Shown: positions 28,980 to 38,397 of the stretch, in pieces
How the letters are laid out: each line of letters opens with the position of its first letter
Numbering within the stretch: the stretch's first letter is position 1
Assembly: GCF_001936475.1 (NCBI RefSeq)
Contig: NZ_MSPQ01000008.1
Coordinates: 205,164-269,163, forward strand
Source of the DNA: Algoriphagus marinus
GTDB lineage: Bacteria > Bacteroidota > Bacteroidia > Cytophagales > Cyclobacteriaceae
Reading direction: 5' to 3'
Length of the DNA: 64,000 nucleotides
Position numbers and translations under genes: made by a program
Notes under the pieces: model-generated
What the model saw: only the letters and a program-made list of their open reading frames with translations
The model's database searches: none
Told to the model about the DNA's origin: nothing

Positions 28980-29606
28980 ATGAAATTTAAGATTGCAAAA
29001 AAATCATTTTTCTTTCCCAATGATTTCAAGGTGTTTAAATCAACACTATCAGTTTTTTTTGCCTACATGGGGCTTATGATCATTGGATCTTGTATAGAAA
29101 ATGTCGACTCTGACCCATTTGGTCGATGTCCATCTGCATATAAAGGATTAGCAAAGGATATAAAAGTGCTCTATGGACCCTACAAGGACAATCGCTATTC
29201 TACCGAAAACGATCAGGTACCTTTCGATGATTTCACGTTCAATCTTGAGTTGGATATTGAAAAGTCAAATGAAGCCAATCTGGGCTCTTCATTTCCTGGT
29301 AAAGCTTATGCTTTATCCTGTTTGGAGGCTTTCAATGTTGGTAATATTTCAAATATCGCGATTATTTTAGCTGCTCCCTACGAAGGAATTCAAAGTGGGA
29401 CAGATATTTCCTATTTGTTTTTTGTCAATGAAAAAGAGCGACTTTCTGAGTTTCGTGATTTTTCGAAAATTTCCAGGTACATAAGTCTCAAACTGGAAAA
29501 AGCCCCTGCGAAAAATACTCAGCTTAAAACAAAAACTGTTTTATACCTTCGTGACGGAACTCAAAAGATCTTTGAATCCACCTCCCCGACCCTAATCCCA
29601 AATTAA
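28980..29606 (+). CDS. putative lipoprotein of unknown function
   Basis: A 208-residue protein with a long N-terminus before a hydrophobic segment (STLSVFFAYMGLMIIGSC) and a lipobox-like IGSC, Cys at about residue 38, so it is probably a lipoprotein. The body contains conserved-looking blocks such as GLAKDIKVLYGPYKDNRYST and FVNEKERLSEFRDFSKISRYI. No family is recognised. It is separated by one base from the downstream alpha/beta-hydrolase gene, so the two are surely co-translated and may act together at the cell envelope. Confidence 0.6.
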   Translation: MKFKIAKKSFFFPNDFKVFKSTLSVFFAYMGLMIIGSCIENVDSDPFGRCPSAYKGLAKDIKVLYGPYKDNRYSTENDQVPFDDFTFNLELDIEKSNEANLGSSFPGKAYALSCLEAFNVGNISNIAIILAAPYEGIQSGTDISYLFFVNEKERLSEFRDFSKISRYISLKLEKAPAKNTQLKTKTVLYLRDGTQKIFESTSPTLIPN

Positions 29607-29607
29607 T

Positions 29608-30678
29608 ATGCTTCGCAAAATATTTCTAGGCCTTTTCGCCACAGCAATGGTTTTAGTTATTGTTTACATGCTTGGACCAAAAGTAGAACGGGAAGAATTA
29701 GTTATTGAATTCCCGGAAGTACCGACTCGCCTTTCAGAATTATCTGCTTATGTGGCGCAGCGTGAGGACACAGTAATCGGATTAAAACCTGGAAATGAAG
29801 CCTACATTGTTTGGGCCGATAGCTCAAATAAAAGCAAGACTCCCTATTCCATTGTTTACATCCATGGATTCAGCGCTAGTCCAATGGAAGGCGATCCGGT
29901 TCACCGGTTTTTGGCTGCACATTTTGGGGCAAATCTCTTCGTGACCCGACTTCCTGAACATGGAATTAATCGTGAAAATGGGATGGAATACTTAAGTGCT
30001 CAAGCTCTTGCAAATGCCGCAGGTGAGGCTTATCAAATCGGTAAAAGTCTAGGAGATGAAGTAATTGTTGTGGGAACTTCAATGGGTGGAGCTTTGAGTA
30101 TTTTGCTAGCGAGTCAGCAACCCGATATCAAAGCTTTGATGCTTTACTCACCTGCCATCCGAGATTATGGAAATCGCTTGGAAGCTTTTTTTTCTCCTTG
30201 GAGCAAAAATCTAATGGAAGCAACCATGATGGACCACAAGGTTCTTTATCAAAAGCGGGAAGGGGAAAAATTAGCTTATTGGTCTGATCAAATCCATGTC
30301 AATGGATATGAAAGTCTTGCCGTGCTGATGTACAGTGAAATGAATAAACCTACTTTTCAAAAAGTAAAGCAGCCCTTGTTTTTGGGATATTATTATAAAA
30401 GCGAAGAAGAGCAGGATTTTGTTGTTTCAGTTCCTAAAATGCTTGAAATGTTTGATGAAGTAGGAACTCCAACCAATTTAAAAGTGAAAAAGGATTTCCC
30501 TAATTCTGGAAATCATGTCATCGGAAGTTCAGTCACCTCCAAAGATTGGGAGGGTGTGTTATTTGCCTCTATTGACTTTTTAGAAAACACCGTAGGTATT
30601 CCTTCCAGAGAAGAATATCAGCAGCGAATAGATCAAATTCTGGAAAACGAAAAATTATTGGAAGAATCAGGGAATTAA
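29608..30678 (+). CDS. membrane-anchored alpha/beta hydrolase
   Basis: A 356-residue hydrolase. An N-terminal hydrophobic helix (about 5-22, FLGLFATAMVLVIVYMLG) anchors or exports it. The fold starts at YSIVYIHGFSASPMEG (oxyanion region), and the nucleophile is S158 in VVGTSMGGA. The catalytic His is probably H303 in NSGNHVIGS, and the acid lies in the preceding strand region. It resembles monoacylglycerol-lipase or esterase-like enzymes. The substrate is unknown. It is coupled to the upstream lipoprotein gene and followed by a strong terminator. Confidence 0.82.
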   Translation: MLRKIFLGLFATAMVLVIVYMLGPKVEREELVIEFPEVPTRLSELSAYVAQREDTVIGLKPGNEAYIVWADSSNKSKTPYSIVYIHGFSASPMEGDPVHRFLAAHFGANLFVTRLPEHGINRENGMEYLSAQALANAAGEAYQIGKSLGDEVIVVGTSMGGALSILLASQQPDIKALMLYSPAIRDYGNRLEAFFSPWSKNLMEATMMDHKVLYQKREGEKLAYWSDQIHVNGYESLAVLMYSEMNKPTFQKVKQPLFLGYYYKSEEEQDFVVSVPKMLEMFDEVGTPTNLKVKKDFPNSGNHVIGSSVTSKDWEGVLFASIDFLENTVGIPSREEYQQRIDQILENEKLLEESGN

Positions 30679-30681
30679 AAA

Positions 30682-30710
30682 AAGGGTCAAGTAATTTAAA
30701 CTTGACCCTT
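30682..30710. terminator. bidirectional terminator between the hydrolase and esterase genes
   Basis: AAGGGTCAAG (30682-30691) pairs perfectly with CTTGACCCTT (30701-30710). A-rich sequence lies on the left. The 5'-ward half of the motif, TTGACCCTTT, is repeated right after the stem (30711-30720). Confidence 0.8.
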
Positions 30711-30725
30711 TTGACCCTTTCTGCT

Positions 30726-32627
30726 TTATTCAAAATTAAAGCGAAATGGTTCGGCAGGAAGTCCTATTGAGTTAACTAGATTAACTCCCGGATTATCAGC
30801 CCAAGCATATCTTATCTCTCCATTCGCTAAATTTTCTGGCAAGTTCACTAGTACTGTAGATTTATCAATTAATTCTGCTTTTGCTTTAGAAAAATCCCCT
30901 TTTGAATCTCCAATAATAAACCCTAGTAGCTCCTCTCCTTCTTTAAGCTGAAGTCCGTCTCCAATTGATTTGAATTTAATTTTCAGACTTGTTCCTTCAC
31001 GCTCAAAGCTTTCAAATTGAGGTCCAGAGGAGAGGACTTTATCACCGTATGCAACATTTTTAGCTTGTAGCCATAGTCTTTCTCCTACATCCTTTTTATT
31101 TCGAGGATGGATATCATCCGCTTCCCCTATATCAATAATGACCGCCATTCCTGTATTGGGAAGTTCTAGCGTATTCTTTTGTGCCTCTCTTAAAAATGCC
31201 CAATTACTATCAGGCTGAACCTCTTTACGTTCCATAAAATTAGCCAACTGAACAAACAGGAAGGGGAAATCCCCTATTTGCCAAATATTTCTCCAGTTGG
31301 TGATCATATTGGAAAACACTTCTTTATACTCTTCGTGTCTTCCTGCATTGCTTTCACCTTGGTACCAAATGACACCTTTAATTGGATATTTAGCAAGTGG
31401 AAAAATCATCGCATTGTACATCATTCCTGGCTTGAATGCATAGAATTCTACAATTGGCAATTCAGGCTCAACGATATTATTAGAATACGACCATGTTCCT
31501 TCCAGCGATATCTTATTGCCATTTTGATCTAGATACATTTCTCCAGGACTTCCAATTACAGGCTGATTATTCCAAGTATTTACTACTCTCAAAGTCAGCA
31601 CATTCGTACCTTTTAAAAGATTGGATTCTGGCAAAATTATATCATCGAATGGTTTCCCCCAGTCTTTGTAGAATACCTGCTTTCCATTTAAATAGACAAA
31701 AGCCATTTGCTCAATATCAGGAAGATGAAGTGATACATTTCCTGTTTCCTTGAGAGAAAACTTTTTTCTTACCCACGCAATGTGCTGAAGAGGATTAGCA
31801 GCTGGAAGAGTTATTTTTCTCCATTTAGAATCGTTGTATTCCATTGAAGAAACTTCATTAGCGACCAAAGAGTCTGGACTTTTTGCCTGAAGATCTCGAA
31901 TCTCTCTTCGTTTTTCGTTTGTGAGATTTTCCTTTTCCCACTTTTCAGGGTTTGCAAGAATATCTTTGGCTTCTTCCTGGTACGAATGTGCCTGAGCAGC
32001 CAAAATCTCTAAATCAGTCCAACCTTCAGCTGGTGATCCTCCCCAGTTTGATTCAATAATTCCTACCGGCACCTTCTTTTCAGCATGATTTCGCTTCGCA
32101 AAAAACCATGCAACTGCAGAAAAATCAGGCAAGTTCTCTTTTGTTGCTACTTTCCATTCTCCACCTTTAAGCTCAGTTTGTGGGATAGCGCTGTAAGAGT
32201 TTGGAACCTTGAAAAACCGAATTTCGGGATTTCCTCCCTCTTCAAATTCCTGCTCAGCTCCGACAACGGAAGATTTTAATTTCCACTCCATATTAGACTG
32301 TCCACCGGCAAGCCAGACATCTCCTATGTAAACATCATTTACCTTTTCTTCATTTACCTGAAGTATATATGGACCCCCTGCTTCAGATTTAGGAAGCTCA
32401 ACAATCCAGGTACTATCTGCATCCACACTCGCACTTCCTACTAACCCGGCCAAACTGACTCGCACATTTTCTCCCGGAATACCTTTTCCCCAAACCGAAA
32501 TAGAAATATCTCGCTGGATAACCATTCCGTCAGAAAACAATCTCGCCAGCTGAACTTCAGAATCAAACTTGTCAGAATCACAAGAGAAAAGAGCCAGAAA
32601 GGCTATTGAGTAAAGGAGCTTTTTCAT
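30726..32627 (-). CDS. sialate-O-acetylesterase-type SGNH esterase, lipoprotein (probable acetylxylan esterase)
   Basis: About 633 residues from ATG 32627; an in-frame TTG six bases upstream is less likely. A lipoprotein signal ends at LALFSC (C16). The SGNH active site is split: S111 in LAGGQSNMEW and the Asp-His pair in DDIHPRNK near residue 500, with GVIWYQGESNAG between them. A jelly-roll-like insertion sits around residues 255-360 (WRKITLPAAN, LPDIEQMAFVYLNGKQ). The family deacetylates sialic acids or acetylated xylan and pectin. Placement after xylA favours acetyl removal from xylan-derived sugars (inference). Confidence 0.85.
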   Translation of the reverse strand: MKKLLYSIAFLALFSCDSDKFDSEVQLARLFSDGMVIQRDISISVWGKGIPGENVRVSLAGLVGSASVDADSTWIVELPKSEAGGPYILQVNEEKVNDVYIGDVWLAGGQSNMEWKLKSSVVGAEQEFEEGGNPEIRFFKVPNSYSAIPQTELKGGEWKVATKENLPDFSAVAWFFAKRNHAEKKVPVGIIESNWGGSPAEGWTDLEILAAQAHSYQEEAKDILANPEKWEKENLTNEKRREIRDLQAKSPDSLVANEVSSMEYNDSKWRKITLPAANPLQHIAWVRKKFSLKETGNVSLHLPDIEQMAFVYLNGKQVFYKDWGKPFDDIILPESNLLKGTNVLTLRVVNTWNNQPVIGSPGEMYLDQNGNKISLEGTWSYSNNIVEPELPIVEFYAFKPGMMYNAMIFPLAKYPIKGVIWYQGESNAGRHEEYKEVFSNMITNWRNIWQIGDFPFLFVQLANFMERKEVQPDSNWAFLREAQKNTLELPNTGMAVIIDIGEADDIHPRNKKDVGERLWLQAKNVAYGDKVLSSGPQFESFEREGTSLKIKFKSIGDGLQLKEGEELLGFIIGDSKGDFSKAKAELIDKSTVLVNLPENLANGEIRYAWADNPGVNLVNSIGLPAEPFRFNFE

Positions 32628-32641
32628 AGTCAAATCGATAA

Positions 32642-32665
32642 AAAAGAGACCCGAAGGTCTCTTTT
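32642..32665 (-). terminator. hairpin with TTCG tetraloop after xylA
   Basis: On the minus strand AAAAGAGACC, TTCG and GGTCTCTTTT form a perfect 10-bp stem closed by a stable tetraloop and ending in four T. It sits in the 40-bp gap between xylA and the esterase gene, so it would reduce transcription of the esterase relative to the xyl genes. Confidence 0.8.
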
Positions 32666-32667
32666 GA

Positions 32668-33981
32668 TTAAATGTAACGATTTAATAGGTTTTCAAAATA
32701 TTCTTGCTTACCAGATATTTTTTGAGGTTCTCCATGCTCAATAGCATAGTTTCTTAAATCCTCCAGGGTCAATTCTCCATTTTCGAAAGCCCTTCCTTTA
32801 CCGAGATCAAAACTTGAATACCGATTCTTTCTTCGCTCGAGGTAATCGGATTTATCCAAAATATCCTGAGCTATGAGCATGCCTCTGGCAAATGCGTCCA
32901 TACTTCCAATATGGGCAAGAAATAGATCTTCCATATCTGTAGAGTTTCTTCTGATTTTTGCATCAAAATTTACTCCCCCTCCTTGAATCCCTGAGGATGT
33001 CAAAATCGTCAGCATAGCTTCAGTCAACTCCTGAAGGTTTAGCGCAAATTGATCTGTATCCCATCCATTTTGATAGTCACCTCTGTTGGCATCTATACTT
33101 CCAAGCATTCCTGCATCAGCTGCTACTTGCAATTCATGCTGAAATGTATGTCCTGCAAGCGTTGCGTGGTTGACTTCAATATTCAATTTGAAATCCTTAT
33201 CCAGTCCATATTGACGTAAAAATCCAATTACCGTCGCAGAATCGTAATCATATTGATGCTTTGTAGGCTCCATTGGCTTTGGTTCGATGAAGAAGGTTCC
33301 TTTGAATCCATTTTTCCGGGCATAGTCTCTTGCCATGGTTAGAAATTGTGCGAGATGCTCAGTTTCCCGTTTCATGTCGGTATTCAAAAGAGACATATAT
33401 CCTTCTCTTCCGCCCCAGAACACATAATTCTCTCCATTTAAAGCAATTGTAGCATCAATTGCATTTTTAACTTGAGATCCTGCCCATGCAACTACATTAA
33501 AGTCTGGATTGGTAGATGCACCATTCATGTAGCGTGGATTAGAAAATACATTCGCAGTACCCCAAAGTAATTTAACTCCAGTATCTGCTTGCTTTTGCTT
33601 AGCGTAATCAGTGATGATCTGCATATGCTTCTCATATTGTGATAAGCTTGATCCTTCGTCGATCAAATCGATATCATGAAAACAATAGTAAGGGGCTCCG
33701 ATTTTAGTGATAAACTCAAACGCAGCATCCATTTTATCTTTCGCACGCTGTACTGGATCCGAAGAGGCATCCCAAGGATGCACGATTGTCCCAGGTCCAA
33801 AAGGATCTCCGCCAGTTCCACAGAAGGAATGCCAATAGGCAATGGCAAACTTGAAATGCTCTTTCATGGTTTTTCCGGCAATAATCCGGTTTTCGTCGTA
33901 ATAGCGAAATGCCAACGGATTATCGGATTCTTTCCCTTCAAATGGGATCTTATCGATACTTGAAAAATAGGTTTTCGACAT
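32668..33981 (-). CDS. xylA: xylose isomerase
   Basis: A 437-residue class II xylose isomerase converting D-xylose to D-xylulose in the cytoplasm. Catalytic H102 and D105 lie in CFHDIDL. Metal-binding segments [31 protein letters not shown] and [18 protein letters not shown] are intact, and the N-terminal [18 protein letters not shown] is characteristic. Length is normal. It lies 31 bp after xylB and is followed by a tetraloop hairpin. Confidence 0.96.
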   Translation of the reverse strand: MSKTYFSSIDKIPFEGKESDNPLAFRYYDENRIIAGKTMKEHFKFAIAYWHSFCGTGGDPFGPGTIVHPWDASSDPVQRAKDKMDAAFEFITKIGAPYYCFHDIDLIDEGSSLSQYEKHMQIITDYAKQKQADTGVKLLWGTANVFSNPRYMNGASTNPDFNVVAWAGSQVKNAIDATIALNGENYVFWGGREGYMSLLNTDMKRETEHLAQFLTMARDYARKNGFKGTFFIEPKPMEPTKHQYDYDSATVIGFLRQYGLDKDFKLNIEVNHATLAGHTFQHELQVAADAGMLGSIDANRGDYQNGWDTDQFALNLQELTEAMLTILTSSGIQGGGVNFDAKIRRNSTDMEDLFLAHIGSMDAFARGMLIAQDILDKSDYLERRKNRYSSFDLGKGRAFENGELTLEDLRNYAIEHGEPQKISGKQEYFENLLNRYI

Positions 33982-34012
33982 AATTAAATGGTTTTTTAGG
34001 TTTTGTTGCTTT

Positions 34013-35512
34013 TTAATTTAAATTTTTAATTGACTCTAGTTTGTTTTTCCAATTTTGATAAACTTCTTGGTAAACATCCAAGAAATTATCATTAGGTTCT
34101 ACTGTTTCCAATAATTCCAATCCATGGAAAGCTTCATTTTCTGTAGAATATATTCCAGCACCAATACCTGCTCCACGTGCGGCTCCCTGAGCCCCATCAG
34201 TATCATAAAGCTCCAGCACTACATTATTCATATTTACAAAAGTCTTTCGAAACAAAGGACTTAGGAACATATTTGCATGACCTGCTTTTACTGTTTTAAT
34301 ATTCATTCCCATGTCCTGCATGATTCTGAATCCATAAGTCAAAGCTGACACTATTCCCTCCTGTGCCGCTCTGATTACATGATTTTTATTATGGGTCAAA
34401 AGGTCCAATCCCAGCAAGTGAGATCCAATATTTTGGTTCTGAAGGATACGTTCTGCGCCATTTCCAAAAGGAATAAATACCAAGCCATCTGATCCAATTG
34501 GGGCTTGGGAAGCCAACATATTCATTTCAGAATATTCTAACTTATGTCCTCCTAAGAGCTTATTCAACCAGCTATTTAAAATACCTGTTCCGTTCACACA
34601 AAGTAAAACCCCATAGGATGGTTTTTCTTTAGTATGGTTCACATGAACGAATGTATTAACTCGAGATTTAGGGTCATATAAAGGAGTATCACATACCCCA
34701 TATACAGTACCAGAAGTACCAGCTGTAGTGGCCAGTTCACCTGGTTTCAATACTTGAAGTGAGAATGCATTATTGGGCTGATCACCAGCCCGATATGTAA
34801 TCGGAACTCCAACTTCTATTCCTGTTGCTTCACTCGCTGACGCTGTAACTTCACCTTGAATTGAAAAGGAAGGAACTGCCTTAGGAATCCAACTTTCATC
34901 GATTTGATAGTTTTTAAGAATTTTATTACTTATTCCATTTTCTTTAAAATCCCAGAAAACACCCTCAGAAAGTCCTGTCTCAGAAGTCAAAATTTCTCCC
35001 GTCAACATCATAGCGATGTAATCTCCCGGAAGCATTATTTTATAAATCTTAGCTGCTAATTCCGGCTGATTTTCGATCACCCATCTAAGTTTGGATGCTG
35101 TGAAATTCCCGGGAGAATTCAACAGATGGCTTAGGCAATATTCTTCCCCCAAATCAGAAAAGGCTTTTTCGCCAATCTCGACGGACCTGCTGTCACACCA
35201 AATGATAGATGGCCTTAGTACATTCTTGTTTTTGTCGACAACCACTAAACCATGCATTTGGTATGCAATTCCAATTCCTTTAAGCTCTCCACTTTTTACT
35301 TCTGCTTGAGAAAGAACAAATTTGGAAGCTTGCTTTACATATTTCCACCAAATCACAGGGTCTTGCTCTGCCCATCCTTTTTCTGGGGAATTAATGATCA
35401 TCTCCTTTTCCGGAAATGCTTTTGAACAAATAGATTTACCAGATTCTGAATCCAGTAAGGAAGCCTTCATTGAAGAGCTTCCTATATCAATACCTAACAG
35501 TAATTTTCGCAT
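34013..35512 (-). CDS. xylB: xylulokinase
   Basis: An FGGY-family kinase of about 499 residues, phosphorylating D-xylulose to D-xylulose-5-phosphate for the pentose phosphate pathway. ATG at 35512 is chosen over a TTG at 35530 because it places the phosphate-binding [18 protein letters not shown] at the N-terminus. Other landmarks are WCDSRS, the catalytic Asp in [21 protein letters not shown] and the C-terminal [11 protein letters not shown]. It lies 11 bp after the symporter stop and before xylA. Confidence 0.93.
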   Translation of the reverse strand: MRKLLLGIDIGSSSMKASLLDSESGKSICSKAFPEKEMIINSPEKGWAEQDPVIWWKYVKQASKFVLSQAEVKSGELKGIGIAYQMHGLVVVDKNKNVLRPSIIWCDSRSVEIGEKAFSDLGEEYCLSHLLNSPGNFTASKLRWVIENQPELAAKIYKIMLPGDYIAMMLTGEILTSETGLSEGVFWDFKENGISNKILKNYQIDESWIPKAVPSFSIQGEVTASASEATGIEVGVPITYRAGDQPNNAFSLQVLKPGELATTAGTSGTVYGVCDTPLYDPKSRVNTFVHVNHTKEKPSYGVLLCVNGTGILNSWLNKLLGGHKLEYSEMNMLASQAPIGSDGLVFIPFGNGAERILQNQNIGSHLLGLDLLTHNKNHVIRAAQEGIVSALTYGFRIMQDMGMNIKTVKAGHANMFLSPLFRKTFVNMNNVVLELYDTDGAQGAARGAGIGAGIYSTENEAFHGLELLETVEPNDNFLDVYQEVYQNWKNKLESIKNLN

Positions 35513-35523
35513 GCTTTCCGATT

Positions 35524-37167
35524 TTACCAAAATACTATATAAAGTGCAGCGATAATTCCAGAGATTATGAAGGCTCCAATTTTGAATCCTGTACTTGTTT
35601 TAAACAAGTCACTGTTGATTTCTATGCTATTTGGATGATCTTTTCCTTTTCCTTCGATCAAACTGATAGCAATCATTAAAGCTGCTAATATTAAGAACAC
35701 AACTCCCATTCGATCGATGAATGGTAGATCAGGGAAAGCGATTTTTAAAACTACTGAAAGAGGAATACTTAAAGCTGCTCCTACTAATGCGGCGTTGGAA
35801 GTAGTCTTTTTCCAAAATACTCCAAAGAAGAAAATTGCAAATACTCCCGGGCTAATAAATCCAGTATATTCTTGAATAAATTGGAAGGCTTGATCAAGCT
35901 GTCCCAAAGCTGGAGCTACGATAGCGGCAACCAAAAAAGCAACGGCAGCTGTGATTCTTCCCACTTTAACCTGCTTGCTCTCACTTGCATCTTGACCAAA
36001 ATATTTCTTATAAATATCCATAGTAAAGATGGTAGAAGTACTATTGGCCATGGATGCCAAAGAAGACACGATTGCGGCAGTTAATGCGGCGAAAGCCAAA
36101 CCTTTCAAACCTACTGGAAGCAGCTGCAATAGTGTTGGATAAGCTCTGTCCGACTTTATCAATCCAGTTGCCGGATCTTTCATTGACTCAATAAAACCTA
36201 CATCTATTCCATTATTTACAATTACAAAAGCTGCAATCCCTGGTATTACAACAATAAGAGGCATTAATAACTTTAAGAATCCGGCGAAGATCATTCCTTT
36301 TTGTGCCTCATCTAAGCTTTTTGCGGCCAAAGCTCGCTGGGTGATATATTGATTAAAGCCCCAATAACTCAAATTGGTAATCCACATACCACCTACTAGA
36401 ACAGAAATTCCAGGAAGGTCAAGATAAGCATCCCTAGTCCCTCCTTTTCCATCAGGAATCATCATTTCTCCCTTGGAAAGTATCATTGAAAAATGCCCTG
36501 GCACTTCTCTACGAAGCAAGCCTAAACCTTCCCAAGCATCTCCACTACCCACCATTTGCAAGGCTATATAAGTGGTGGCCAATCCACCAGCAATAAGGAA
36601 AACAACCTGTACTACATCAGTCCAGGCTACCGCTTTTAATCCTCCATAAATCGAATACAACATTGCAAAAAGCGCAAGACCGATGATTCCATAGACTAAA
36701 GGGACATCTAGTATGGTATTTAAACTAAGAGCTCCTAGGTAGAGTACCGAAGTCAAATTCACAAATACATATAAAAGCAACCAGAATATGGCCATGGTAG
36801 TACGAACCCTTGTATCATATCGGTCCAGCAAAAAGCCCGGCATAGTGTAAATACCCTTCTTGATATAGATGGGAAGGAAAAAGATAGCCACCACCAACAG
36901 AGTGGCTGCTGCCATCCACTCATAAGTAGATATAGCTAAGCCAAGCGCAAAACCAGAGCCCGACATTCCAATAAATTGCTCAGCTGAAATATTTGAGGCA
37001 ATTAGAGAAGCTCCCACTGCCCACCAAGGCAATGCTTTTGAAGCCAGAAAATAATCAGAAGAGTTTTTGACATGACCTTTTTTTTCTCTGGAAACAAAAA
37101 GGCCCATCCCTATAATGAGTAAACAGTAGCCGATGAAAACGGCTAAATCTAAGGGTTCTAAGAGCAT
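35524..37167 (-). CDS. sodium:solute symporter (SSS family), probable xylose transporter
   Basis: A 547-residue inner-membrane symporter with about 14 helices, close in type to the Vibrio Na+/galactose symporter. Landmarks are LIASNISAEQFIGMSGSGFA (unwound first core helix, substrate and Na+ site), WGFNQYITQRALAAKSLDEA and ALTAAIVSSLASMANSTSTIF (second Na+-site region). It is the first gene of the xylose operon, so xylose is the likely substrate. Na+ coupling fits the Na+-type ATPase elsewhere in the window. A LacI-like operator lies about 80 bp upstream. Confidence 0.9.
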   Translation of the reverse strand: MLLEPLDLAVFIGYCLLIIGMGLFVSREKKGHVKNSSDYFLASKALPWWAVGASLIASNISAEQFIGMSGSGFALGLAISTYEWMAAATLLVVAIFFLPIYIKKGIYTMPGFLLDRYDTRVRTTMAIFWLLLYVFVNLTSVLYLGALSLNTILDVPLVYGIIGLALFAMLYSIYGGLKAVAWTDVVQVVFLIAGGLATTYIALQMVGSGDAWEGLGLLRREVPGHFSMILSKGEMMIPDGKGGTRDAYLDLPGISVLVGGMWITNLSYWGFNQYITQRALAAKSLDEAQKGMIFAGFLKLLMPLIVVIPGIAAFVIVNNGIDVGFIESMKDPATGLIKSDRAYPTLLQLLPVGLKGLAFAALTAAIVSSLASMANSTSTIFTMDIYKKYFGQDASESKQVKVGRITAAVAFLVAAIVAPALGQLDQAFQFIQEYTGFISPGVFAIFFFGVFWKKTTSNAALVGAALSIPLSVVLKIAFPDLPFIDRMGVVFLILAALMIAISLIEGKGKDHPNSIEINSDLFKTSTGFKIGAFIISGIIAALYIVFW

Positions 37168-37711
37168 GAATTAGTAAGGTTAAGGTTTGGGTTGAACTTT
37201 TGGGTAATTGACTAAACTTGATTGAGAAAACCATTAAAGATAAGATTTTATGCAAACGTCTGCATAAAAAAAATAGACAATTTGATTTCAATATAATTGC
37301 CCGATTTCAAAGTTTGGAAATAATTTCTAGCATTTACTAAATCCGGAAAGACCTAACATATTGAAATACCAACTATTACTGAAGAAAGTAAATCTTATTT
37401 GTCCAGAATAAGGCTTTTTAAAATTTTCTTTAAAATTATTTTTTTTCAAATTTTAGTAAGCTTGAAAAACTAAACTAATTTTTTTGATAGGTTTTACATT
37501 TGCAATCATAAATGAAGAATTTAAGAGTTGTTTCGGAATCGCTCAATAAAGTGTTCGATAACGTTCACTTTAATTAAATGTATCAAAAATATTATGTTAA
37601 AATTATTTAACCATATACCATCTATAGCCTAATTACTACAAAAAATAAGATTTTTAGTAGAAAATGCTGTCAGTCAAATTACCTTAGCATCAAAATTGGG
37701 TAAAATAACCT
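37168..37711. other. divergent intergenic region, 544 bp
   Basis: The left part carries the operator at 37247-37268. Further right a small dyad CTTATT (37394-37399) with AATAAG (37407-37412) is followed by a short T-run. TACATTTG (37495-37502) matches the -7 consensus TAnnTTTG but has no -33 partner at the right distance. A 21-codon frame starts with ATG near 37511 and is not accepted as a gene. The leader of the serine dehydratase gene would be about 200 nt if that -7 element is used. Confidence 0.45.
37247..37268 (-). promoter_or_regulatory. LacI/GalR-family-like operator upstream of the xylose operon
   Basis: TTTATGCA (37247-37254) and TGCATAAA (37261-37268) are perfect inverted 8-mers around AACGTC. 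The core TGCAAACGTCTGCA fits the LacI-family pattern TGnnAnCGnTnnCA except for one position. It lies about 80 bp before the symporter start. No LacI-type gene occurs in the window, so the regulator must be encoded elsewhere. Confidence 0.65.
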
Positions 37712-38389
37712 ATGTCAAATAAAAGTAGTGTTTTTGATATGATCGGACCGGTAATGATTGGGCCATCCTCCTCACATACCGCAGGTGTAGTCCGAATCGC
37801 GAGGGCAGCAATCCGAATTTTAGGTGGGGTTCCAGATGAGGCATCAATCACATTTTATAACTCTTTTGCCAGAACCTATGAAGGGCATGGAAGTGATCGT
37901 GCCATTATAGGAGGATTAATGGATTTTAGAACAGACGATGCTCGAATAAAGGATGCATTAGAAATCGCTAAGGAAAGAGGTTTAATCTACAAGTTTAAAT
38001 CTATTGGAAACTCTTCTGTTCATCATCCAAACACCATTAAACTCAATCTTAAAAAGGGGGATCGAATCATTGAGGTTGTAGGGGAAAGCTTAGGTGGCGG
38101 AGTGATAAACATTGCAGAAGTAGATGGATTTGTTGCTAATTTTTCAGCACAAAACCATAGTTTAATTATCAAAGCATCTGATGTTGCTGGCGCAATTGCG
38201 TTTATTTCAAGTATAATTGCACAAGAAAAAGCAAATATTGCAACCATGTCCGTTTCGAGAAAAGGCAAGAATAATTTAGCTTGCCATGTAATTGAAATGG
38301 ATTCTGGTATTCAAAAAATAACTCTTGAATACCTGAGATCGATTCCTTGGATCAAAGAATTAATTTACATACCAGATATAGACCTTTAA
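37712..38389 (+). CDS. sdaAB: L-serine dehydratase, iron-sulfur type, beta subunit (no alpha gene nearby)
   Basis: A 225-residue beta subunit of the two-subunit [4Fe-4S] L-serine ammonia-lyase. It begins with the signature FDMIGPVMIGPSSSHTAG and ends with an ACT domain (about 148-222, HSLIIKASDVAGAIAFISSI). The catalytic cluster Cys residues belong to the alpha subunit, which is not encoded anywhere in the window, so activity would depend on a distant sdaAA. The gene is followed after 8 bp by a TolC-like gene, an unusual operon partner. It uses an ATG start. Confidence 0.9.
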   Translation: MSNKSSVFDMIGPVMIGPSSSHTAGVVRIARAAIRILGGVPDEASITFYNSFARTYEGHGSDRAIIGGLMDFRTDDARIKDALEIAKERGLIYKFKSIGNSSVHHPNTIKLNLKKGDRIIEVVGESLGGGVINIAEVDGFVANFSAQNHSLIIKASDVAGAIAFISSIIAQEKANIATMSVSRKGKNNLACHVIEMDSGIQKITLEYLRSIPWIKELIYIPDIDL

Positions 38390-38397
38390 TTCCACAC

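Noticed and set aside
37511..37576. 21-codon frame ahead of sdaAB, considered as a leader peptide
   Set aside because: No run of regulatory codons, no attenuator hairpin pair and no ribosome binding site.
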